Origin: Kordiimonadaceae bacterium
Lineage (GTDB): Bacteria; Pseudomonadota; Alphaproteobacteria; Sphingomonadales; Emcibacteraceae
DNA length: 11,096 nucleotides
NCBI GenBank assembly: GCA_018699075.1
Contig: JABIPV010000013.1
Coordinates: forward strand, 1 to 11,096
Direction: 5' to 3'
Made by a program: the position numbers and the translations under genes. Below are positions 1-4,634 of the stretch, piece by piece. The stretch's first letter is position 1, and each line of letters begins with the position of its first letter. A model generated the notes under the pieces. It did not search any database. It saw nothing but the letters and a program-made list of their open reading frames with translations, and had not been told where the DNA came from.

Positions 1-467
1 CCGCTTGTTTCTTTATCTATTCGGTGGACTATGCCAGGACGTTTAACACCGTTAATACCGGATAAGCTGTCTCCACAATGGTGAATAAGGGCATTCACCA
101 GTGTACCGCTATAATTTCCAGGGGCAGGATGAACAACCATACCAACAGGTTTATAAATGACGATCAAATGGTCGTCTTCATAATATACATCAAGTGGAAT
201 GTCTTCACCTTCAGGAATAGGTTCAATGATGTCGGGAATATGCAAAATATATTCCTCGCCCTCTTTTACTTTATAAGAAGGGTTATCCATTTTCTTGCCA
301 GATTCATTATCGTTTTTTTTCAGAAACACTTGACCTTCGACCATCAGGCTTTTAAGACGGGAACGACTAATGTCCGGCAATTTATTACTGAGGAACTTGT
401 CAAGGCGCAGGCCCATGTCCTCTTCTTCAGCAATTGCTTCATATATTTTAGGTGTTTCAAAAGTCAT
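1..467 (-). CDS. rluD: RluD-type 23S rRNA pseudouridine synthase, 3' part cut by window edge
   Basis: Only the first 155 codons are in the window; the gene continues beyond base 1. The visible protein begins MTFETPKIYEAIAEEE, then an S4-type RNA-binding domain (about residues 18-75, with RLDKFLS and SRSRLKSLM). Next comes the start of the RsuA/RluA catalytic domain: the PLDVYYEDDHLIVIYKP stretch (about 89-105), VVHPAPGN, and GIVHRIDKETSG at the cut edge. HRIDK carries the family's catalytic aspartate (about residue 150). RluD-family enzymes isomerise uridines in helix 69 of 23S rRNA. The start at 467 aligns with the usual N-terminal strand before GxRLD; the next ATG (416) would remove it. No convincing ribosome site precedes it. 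Its start codon shares the CATG at 465-468 with the divergent neighbour, so its promoter must lie inside that gene. RluC is the alternative, but the layout fits RluD better. Confidence 0.88.
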   Translation of the reverse strand, partial: MTFETPKIYEAIAEEEDMGLRLDKFLSNKLPDISRSRLKSLMVEGQVFLKKNDNESGKKMDNPSYKVKEGEEYILHIPDIIEPIPEGEDIPLDVYYEDDHLIVIYKPVGMVVHPAPGNYSGTLVNALIHHCGDSLSGINGVKRPGIVHRIDKETS

Positions 468-822
468 GACCGAAGAACCAATGCCAAAAAATTATCGTTT
501 ACTCAAGGGAATAGTGATTACCCTTGGTGTTTTAATTGTTGTGATGGTCTTTGTTATCATCATTGCATCCGTTATTAAATATAATGAACAAAAATCCGCA
601 GAAGCGGCTCTTGTCGAAAAATACCAAACCAACCAAACTGTCGCCGTTAAAGTTACAAAGCCATTTGAAATAAGTTTAAAACTCGAAGATGGGCAGAAAA
701 TTATTTCAACATCCAGTAGTGATGAAGGTATTATGGTTACCATTGGTCAAAATGGAAATGCTCAGAAAATTTTGCTAATTGATTATAGTGGCAAAATCAC
801 GGGCACCATCAACGTTAATTAA
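466..822 (+). CDS. Small single-TM protein, DUF6476-like
   Basis: A 118-residue protein with a short charged N-terminus (MTEEPMPKNYRLLKG), one strong membrane segment at about residues 15-37, and a C-terminal domain of about 80 residues rich in beta-type pattern (VAVKVTKPFEISLKLEDG, GIMVTIGQNG, KILLIDYSGKITGTINV). It looks like an inner-membrane anchored protein with a small periplasmic domain. Size, topology and position head to head with rluD recall the alphaproteobacterial DUF6476 family; that assignment is from memory. Function is unknown. The start at 466 is preceded by AGGTG at 450-454 (11 nt, rather far); ATG 481 is the alternative. The gene is boxed in: it shares CATG with the rluD start and TTAA (819-822) with the stop of the next gene. 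In-frame ATG and TTG codons further upstream would run antisense through the conserved rluD N-terminus and are rejected. Confidence 0.7.
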   Translation: MTEEPMPKNYRLLKGIVITLGVLIVVMVFVIIIASVIKYNEQKSAEAALVEKYQTNQTVAVKVTKPFEISLKLEDGQKIISTSSSDEGIMVTIGQNGNAQKILLIDYSGKITGTINVN

Positions 823-1136
823 TCTTCATTTACTGGCAATGAAAATTTAACTAATCCCTTCATCTTATTTGGGTCAATCGGCTTACCACGTCTTAAAATA
901 CTAATGCGTCCTGCTCTGGCAAGAGATTTCGCTTGTTGTTTTACCGCAAGCAAATATTTTCGCCACACATCATCAGGATCCGATGCTTTCGCGCGATCCC
1001 CTGCAATCTGAATAGCAATATCATTTGGGCTCACAATGGCACCGCTTTCTACAGCAGCCATTATATAAAGTCTCACAGGATCTTCCTGAATTTCGTCTTC
1101 ATCAATATTTTCATTTTCATCAGTCATGGGTGCCAT
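819..1136 (-). CDS. DUF3253 family protein (predicted winged-helix type)
   Basis: A 105-residue acidic-headed protein. Residues 1-19 are Asp/Glu-rich. The rest matches the DUF3253 layout as I remember it: a helix (DPVRLYIMAAVESG), the segment SPNDIAIQIAGDRAKASDPDDVWRK (P-x-D-[IV]-A), a second helix pair (KQQAKSLARAGRISILRRG) and the closing GKPIDPNKMKGLVKFSLP, corresponding to the family's 'G.I.i.qkG.pvDp....GpirlrL'. The order of elements suggests a small winged-helix fold, but DNA binding and function are unproven. The start at 1136 has only a weak AAGAAA-like site upstream; MTDENEN at 1127 is an alternative. Its stop overlaps the convergent gene's stop by the palindrome TTAA, leaving no room for a conventional terminator. 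Confidence 0.75.
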   Translation of the reverse strand: MAPMTDENENIDEDEIQEDPVRLYIMAAVESGAIVSPNDIAIQIAGDRAKASDPDDVWRKYLLAVKQQAKSLARAGRISILRRGKPIDPNKMKGLVKFSLPVNED

Positions 1137-1220
1137 CTAACATGGTTTCTTAAAAGAAGCTATATATTTCAGATATTTTAGGAATTATAGTATGACTTAG
1201 TTAAAATAAGAAAGGCACGT

Positions 1221-1841
1221 ATGTCACTTATATATCTTCCGTGGGGAATATTAATTGGTCTGATCATGGCAGCTCCTTTAGGTCCTGTGAACGTCATTTG
1301 TTTAAGAAGGGCAATTACAAGGGGGCCCATGAACGGTTTTGTGGTCGGCTTGGGTGCGGCTGTAGGTGACGCTATTTTCGGTACGATGGCTGCTTTTGGT
1401 CTTGTATCGGTCACAACTTTATTAGATGTCTTTGATGGCTGGGTTGAAATTGCTGGTGGATTAGCTTTAGTTGCTATTGGCATAAACCTCTGGTTCAGTC
1501 ATCCTAGTTTTGAAACGGTGAAAGATACGTACAAAGATCGTTTTAAAGCTGCTTTTGGTACTTTTTTACTCACGATAACCAACCCAATGACTGTTCTTGG
1601 TTTTGTTGCCCTTTTTGTTGGGCTTGGATTAAATGAACTGGGGCAAAATTATTTTAACGCTGTGATTATTTCAACGGGTATAATTATTGGCTCTGTGTCT
1701 TGGTGGGCGGTTTTATCTGTTGGTGCGTCAAAATTATCAAAAAAACTAAACAACCGTCATCTTATGATTATTAATAGGATATCCGCAGTGCTTATTTTTT
1801 CATTTGGCATTGTTGCTCTTTCAAAAAACCTTTTCTTATAA
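1221..1841 (+). CDS. LysE-family translocator (amino-acid exporter-like)
   Basis: A 206-residue hydrophobic protein with about six predicted membrane segments, the usual size for LysE/RhtB exporters. It carries the family's N-terminal signature: APLGPVNVICLRRAITRG (residues 18-35), then GFVVGLGAAVGDAIFG (39-54). Other hallmarks are the glycine-rich second helix pair (EIAGGLALVAIGINLWF), the TNPMTVLGF motif in the fourth helix (120-128), and WW at 161-162. These proteins export amino acids or related metabolites by proton exchange; the substrate cannot be read from sequence. An AAAGG at 1211-1215 sits five bases before the ATG and fixes the start. The 3' end overlaps convergent cysQ, both stops lying in one hairpin. 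No close neighbour hints at a substrate. Confidence 0.88.
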   Translation: MSLIYLPWGILIGLIMAAPLGPVNVICLRRAITRGPMNGFVVGLGAAVGDAIFGTMAAFGLVSVTTLLDVFDGWVEIAGGLALVAIGINLWFSHPSFETVKDTYKDRFKAAFGTFLLTITNPMTVLGFVALFVGLGLNELGQNYFNAVIISTGIIIGSVSWWAVLSVGASKLSKKLNNRHLMIINRISAVLIFSFGIVALSKNLFL

Positions 1842-1844
1842 GGT
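1823..1844 (-). terminator. Terminator-like hairpin at the lysE/cysQ convergence
   Basis: Read on the minus strand: ACCTT, seven-base loop, AAGGT, then six T (T-tract at 1828-1823). The stem is only 5 bp and AT-rich, so strength is uncertain, but the U-tract is right for ending cysQ transcription. The cysQ stop (1838-1836) lies in the loop and the lysE-family stop (1839-1841) spans loop and arm. The plus-strand side has the same stem but a poorer tail (CATTTT). Confidence 0.42.
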
Positions 1845-2627
1845 CATTTTCCCCGTCGCAATAAAAGGACCATTCTTGAAATTTGGTTTATTATATAAAT
1901 ATCGCGTGCCATCCGGATGAGTGATATTTCCCCCTGCAGCATTTAATACGGCGTGCCCCGCTGCAGTATCCCATTCCATGGTAGGGCCAAATCGTGGATA
2001 AAAATCTGCTTTACCTTCTGCTAAAAGGCAAAATTTCAGTGAACTACCGATCGATAAGATATCTTTGACATTATATTTTTCGAGTAACTCATTGGTTTCA
2101 TCGTCTCTATGGGATTTACTCGCAACCGCAGCAATACCTGAAGATGGCACATCACGAACATTTATAACCTTTTCATCACCAAGAGTAATTAAATCAGTTA
2201 CTTGTTGTAGCGTACATATTTTAGGGTTCTTGGCGGTATATAAAGTTGCTAGGGCAGGTGCATAAACTATACCAAATGTCGGGATGCCATTTTCTATTAG
2301 TGCGATGTTAACGGTAAACTCTTTTCGCCGAGCAATGAATTCTTTGGTTCCATCAAGCGGATCAACTAACCAAAAAATATTATCTACATTTGGGATATTT
2401 CCAGCACTGGCACTTTCTTCAGCAACAATAGGTATATGGGGAGCAATATTTTTAAGATCACGTAGGATAATTTTCTCTGCGGCTTCATCGGCAATAGTAA
2501 CGGGTGATTTATCTTCTTTATAACTTACCTTAAAACCATGAGAATGAATTTCCATGATTTTCTTACCTGCCTCAAGTGCTGTTTGGCGTAAAATCTCACA
2601 ATATTTGTTATAATTCATACGTGTCAT
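1836..2627 (-). CDS. cysQ: 3'(2'),5'-bisphosphate nucleotidase CysQ (inositol monophosphatase fold)
   Basis: A 263-residue protein of the lithium-sensitive Mg2+-dependent phosphatase superfamily, which converts 3'-phosphoadenosine 5'-phosphate to AMP and so clears the by-product of sulfate assimilation. The metal-binding signatures are all present: DKSPVTIADEAAE (residues 39-51), VAEES with Glu70-Glu71, the WLVDPLDGTKEFI core (86-98, with DPLDGT), and the distal WDTAAGHAVLNAAGG (219-233). Length agrees with CysQ (about 250-270) rather than SuhB-type enzymes, and the KEFI extension after DGT is CysQ-like. The start at 2627 gives MTRMNYNKY; ATG 2618 is possible, and neither has a strong ribosome site. 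It diverges from chpT across about 110 bp and converges on the LysE-family gene. It appears intact and cytoplasmic. Confidence 0.93.
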   Translation of the reverse strand: MTRMNYNKYCEILRQTALEAGKKIMEIHSHGFKVSYKEDKSPVTIADEAAEKIILRDLKNIAPHIPIVAEESASAGNIPNVDNIFWLVDPLDGTKEFIARRKEFTVNIALIENGIPTFGIVYAPALATLYTAKNPKICTLQQVTDLITLGDEKVINVRDVPSSGIAAVASKSHRDDETNELLEKYNVKDILSIGSSLKFCLLAEGKADFYPRFGPTMEWDTAAGHAVLNAAGGNITHPDGTRYLYNKPNFKNGPFIATGKMTL

Positions 2628-2669
2628 ACTTATTTTATCGCTTTGATTTAAATAGTCTTAATATATGGG

Positions 2670-2697
2670 TTGTCGTTTTGATTGTTATTTGTATTAT
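2670..2697 (+). promoter_or_regulatory. Candidate sigma-70-type promoter for chpT
   Basis: TTGTCG (2670-2675), a 16 bp spacer and TATTAT (2692-2697) would put the transcription start near 2704, about 35 nt before the chpT ATG. The -35 is poor and the region is AT-rich, so the match could be chance. A TTAA-N6-TTAA pair at 2648-2661 lies just upstream. Confidence 0.3.
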
Positions 2698-2738
2698 ATA
2701 AAATAGTTTTATTATCTCGCAAGAAAGAAAGTTATTTT

Positions 2739-3140
2739 ATGAATGAATCAGATTTCGCCGCTTTATTATGTTCAAGACTTTGTCATGATCTCATCAGTCC
2801 TGTTGGGGCGATTTCGAACGGCATCGAAATATTAAGCGACGAAGGTGATGAAGCCATGCGTTTGGAAGTGATGAAGCTTTTGGAATTAAGTGCAAGCCAA
2901 ACTTCCAATAGATTGAAATTTTACAGGCTGGCCTTTGGTGCTGCTGGGGGGATGGGCTCAGTTGTTCCGATTCGAGATGTTAATGCGGCAGCAAAATCAT
3001 TATTTGAAAATTCACTTATAAACCTAGTATGGAATTCTGACTTTGCACAGGAACAACAGGTAAGGCTTGAGCGGCCCGCGTTCTTTCAACGGCAACTGTT
3101 TCAGTTGTGTTGCCATTTGGCAAAACTTCCGAGCGCGTAA
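2739..3140 (+). CDS. chpT: ChpT-type histidine phosphotransferase, C-terminal half missing
   Basis: The N-terminal half is clearly ChpT: FAALLCSRLCHDLISPVGA with phospho-accepting His16, then SNGIEIL and the second helix of the dimerisation hairpin (EAMRLEVMKLLELSASQTSNRLKFYRLAFGAAGG, about 39-71). ChpT relays phosphate from CckA to CtrA and CpdR in alphaproteobacteria. The family is normally about 200-230 residues with a C-terminal ATPase-like lobe. Here recognisable similarity stops near Trp98 (LINLVW), corresponding to the family's 'LDW' strand. The last 35 residues are read from the strand opposite a convergent ORF, use codons unlike the rest of the gene (CGG, CCC, GCG), and end at 133. 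I therefore read it as truncated. Start at 2739 (MNESDF) is chosen because the 19 upstream residues do not look like ChpT. A weak alternative is that FFQRQLFQLCCHLAKLP is genuine, since it faintly recalls the family's next helix. Confidence 0.78.
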   Translation: MNESDFAALLCSRLCHDLISPVGAISNGIEILSDEGDEAMRLEVMKLLELSASQTSNRLKFYRLAFGAAGGMGSVVPIRDVNAAAKSLFENSLINLVWNSDFAQEQQVRLERPAFFQRQLFQLCCHLAKLPSA

Positions 3141-4158
3141 CTGTTGCTTGAATAGCGCGTTCTAAAGGCTGTTCAAGGGGAATAATTTCTTGTGGCTTTA
3201 TTTGGGCTTCTGCTAATAGCGGAGTTGTTTTTTCAACTGCAACAGGCGCAGATGTTTTTTCCACATTATTTGACTGTCCATCAGCCAGTTTATTTTCAGA
3301 ACTTATTTCTCCACCATTTTGGCTTAAACCATTCTGATCAATTGGTTTATTATGTGGCTTTTGAGGCTGAACAACACTTTGATTTTGTGAAATTTCTTTT
3401 GCCAATTTATCTTGAATAACATTTTCTTGAGCAGGCTCAATTTGAGTAACTTTTATTTCATTTTGAGCTGTGTTAACGGGTGTGTTTTTATCAATATTTT
3501 CACTGTTAATTTCTGGGGCCACTGGGGTAGTCGTTAATATACTGTTCGTTTGTGTTTCTACCTGTTGAGTTGAAACATTAGCATTCAAAATATTAGGTGT
3601 TGTTGGCCCAGAATTAATGTTTTGTTGTAAAACTGATTCAGGAGGAAGTGTGTCTTTTACTTCCGGAGCTAGATTTCCATTCATATGTGAATTTGTTGTT
3701 GGTATTTGCTGCGGTAAATTATTAACAGCTAATAATTCTTTATTTATTAAAGCAACTTCTTGAGAAGGATTTTCAGTTTTATTCTCTGCTATCACAGGTT
3801 GAGACGAATTAGCTTTATTATCAGAAACTTGAGAAGGAATTTCCTTCACTTTATTATCTGGCCTGCCTTCAACTGAAACAGGTTGTGAATTACCCGATTG
3901 TTCTTGATTTTTTTCACTATGATAGTTTGGTTTTGTAGAAGCATCATTATTACGATTTAGATCATCACTGGTATTATGACGGTCTAAATGTTCAGTGAAT
4001 GACTTGGATGTTTTATAATCATCTTTATTTTCGGATATATAAGAGCGACTATCGGTGTTATCCGCTTTCGCAGTTGACGTATCAGGTTTACTGAAACGAT
4101 CAACTGCATTCGCCGATGCCGGTAGCTCTTTAAATAATATGTCAACGCCTGTTGTCAT
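3016..4158 (-). CDS. Low-complexity Q/N/S/T-rich protein, possibly N-terminal part of FliK
   Basis: 380 residues, almost entirely disordered in character: rich in Asn, Gln, Ser, Thr, Pro, Glu and Lys, with no Cys, no membrane segment and no folded domain I recognise. Loose repeats such as PSQ-V, ENK and SQPV occur. The N-terminus (MTTGVDILFKELP, then SFTEHLDRH at about 54-62) resembles the opening of flagellar hook-length control proteins. The gene has its own sigma-54 promoter (4199-4214) and diverges from flgK, so a flagellar role is likely. The conserved C-terminal domain expected of FliK is absent; the ORF runs into antisense chpT and stops at 3016 after QSQNSILGL. I infer a truncated fliK, but a complete, unrelated disordered protein is possible. 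A TTG at 4194 lies upstream of the predicted transcription start, so ATG 4158 is preferred. Confidence 0.5.
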   Translation of the reverse strand: MTTGVDILFKELPASANAVDRFSKPDTSTAKADNTDSRSYISENKDDYKTSKSFTEHLDRHNTSDDLNRNNDASTKPNYHSEKNQEQSGNSQPVSVEGRPDNKVKEIPSQVSDNKANSSQPVIAENKTENPSQEVALINKELLAVNNLPQQIPTTNSHMNGNLAPEVKDTLPPESVLQQNINSGPTTPNILNANVSTQQVETQTNSILTTTPVAPEINSENIDKNTPVNTAQNEIKVTQIEPAQENVIQDKLAKEISQNQSVVQPQKPHNKPIDQNGLSQNGGEISSENKLADGQSNNVEKTSAPVAVEKTTPLLAEAQIKPQEIIPLEQPLERAIQATVTRSEVLPNGNTTETVAVERTRAAQALPVVPVQSQNSILGL

Positions 4159-4198
4159 TTTATGTTTTATCCCAAATTGTTTTACTCGGTTCAATTAA

Positions 4199-4214
4199 TG
4201 CAAAAAGCAGGCCA
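4199..4214 (-). promoter_or_regulatory. Sigma-54 promoter for the FliK-like gene
   Basis: On the minus strand the 16-mer TGGCCTGCTTTTTGCA matches the sigma-54 consensus TGGCACG-N4-TTGCA with invariant GG and GC in the exact 12-base register. The start would be near 4188, giving a leader of about 30 nt to ATG 4158. The position relative to that start codon makes a chance match unlikely. Sigma-54 promoters need an enhancer-binding activator; FlbD is the flagellar one in Caulobacter. Confidence 0.72.
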
Positions 4215-4296
4215 GTTATTCGATATTAAATAATATATTGATAATAAAGGATTTTTTTCATACAAATTTTTATGATTTCACTTGAAGGCAAATAAT

Positions 4297-4324
4297 ACCT
4301 GCGGCGTATTTACCTGATTTACCT
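4297..4324. repeat. ACCT boxes with a tandem 9-bp repeat between divergent promoters
   Basis: ATTTACCT occurs twice with a 9 bp period (4308-4315, 4317-4324), and a third ACCT sits at 4297-4300 next to the inverted pair AATAC/GTATT (4293-4297... and 4306-4310). This is the most G+C-rich patch of the intergenic region, about 60-90 bp from the flgK -24 box and about 85-110 bp from the opposite one. That is a suitable distance for an activator site serving both. The role is inferred only. Confidence 0.25.
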
Positions 4325-4383
4325 ATTTTGCCCAGCTTTAAAATCAACATGTATTTAGCTTTAATTTAAGGGTTAATGAAAAC

Positions 4384-4399
4384 TGGCCCCAACCTTGCA
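4384..4399 (+). promoter_or_regulatory. Sigma-54 promoter for the flgK-flgL operon
   Basis: TGGCCCCAACCTTGCA matches TGGCACG-N4-TTGCA with exact GG/GC spacing and the TGGCCC form often seen at Caulobacter flagellar promoters. Transcription would start near 4410, leaving an unusually long leader of about 225 nt before flgK. Hook-filament junction genes are commonly sigma-54 dependent in this class. Confidence 0.75.
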
Positions 4400-4423
4400 T
4401 ATAACACAAGGCATAAAGAGTTA

Positions 4424-4492
4424 ATGATGAATTCACAAAATGAAGTATTCATATGTAATATTAAGAATTTATCATACTTATTAATAGGTTAG
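4424..4492 (+). CDS. Possible 22-residue leader ORF upstream of flgK
   Basis: Starts about 14 nt after the predicted sigma-54 start point. AAAGAG (4415-4420) is well placed for the second of two consecutive ATGs (4427). The product begins MMNSQNEVFICNIK and stops at TAG 4490-4492. It is in the same frame as the following ORF, separated by that amber codon and two codons. It may be a leader peptide, the 5' part of a broken gene, or chance in AT-rich DNA. Confidence 0.2.
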   Translation: MMNSQNEVFICNIKNLSYLLIG

Positions 4493-4498
4493 GTTGTT

Positions 4499-4633
4499 AT
4501 GAAATTTAGAAACGCTAATGATAAAAACTTAAACACGGTTGCCAAGGAAGTAGGTTACTTATGTAATATATTCCTTTTTGGGCAACAGTTGCCTATTAAA
4601 TTGATCGACAAAAACTTGATTGGAGAGCTGTAA
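4499..4633 (+). CDS. Possible 44-residue small protein abutting flgK
   Basis: ATG 4499 to TAA 4631-4633, one base before the flgK ATG. The product starts MKFRNANDKNLNTVAKEVGY and contains CNIFLFGQQLPIKLIDKN; no family recognised. The flgK ribosome site (GGAGAG) is embedded in its last codons, so its translation could couple to flgK. Its own ribosome site is weak (AGG at 4491-4493). Codon use does not clash with the genes around it. It could be the 3' part of a frame of about 69 codons beginning at 4424, broken by one amber codon. Confidence 0.3.
   Translation: MKFRNANDKNLNTVAKEVGYLCNIFLFGQQLPIKLIDKNLIGEL
4538..4593 (+). repeat. Three-arm inverted repeat in the flgK leader
   Basis: GTTGCC at 4538-4543, its complement GGCAAC at 4581-4586, and GTTGCC again at 4588-4593. 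Arms 1 and 2 extend inward with AAGGAA (4544-4549) pairing TTCCTT (4571-4576) across a four-base bulge, and TTAC/GTAA closes the inside. Arms 2 and 3 form a near-perfect dyad GGCAAC-A-GTTGCC. The pairings exclude each other, so this could be an RNA switch, or the dyad could be a protein-binding site downstream of the promoter. Confidence 0.45.
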
Positions 4634-4634
4634 A

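Noticed and set aside
78..578. Plus-strand 166-codon frame across the rluD start
   Set aside because: It lies opposite the clearly conserved S4 and catalytic domains of the RluD-type gene and its product has no sensible pattern.
3016..3140. Continuation of ChpT into its C-terminal lobe
   Set aside because: Only a faint resemblance (FFQRQLFQLCCHLAKLP); codon use changes, the frame stops at once, and no other plus frame continues the domain.
3192..3419. Plus-strand hydrophobic 75-codon frame
   Set aside because: It is the complement of the Gln/Asn-rich minus-strand ORF, whose antisense naturally reads as Leu/Phe-rich.
4361..4376. Clustered TTAA boxes as a CtrA site ahead of flgK
   Set aside because: Spacings are 1, 3 and 8, none the required 7, and TTAA is frequent in this AT-rich region.
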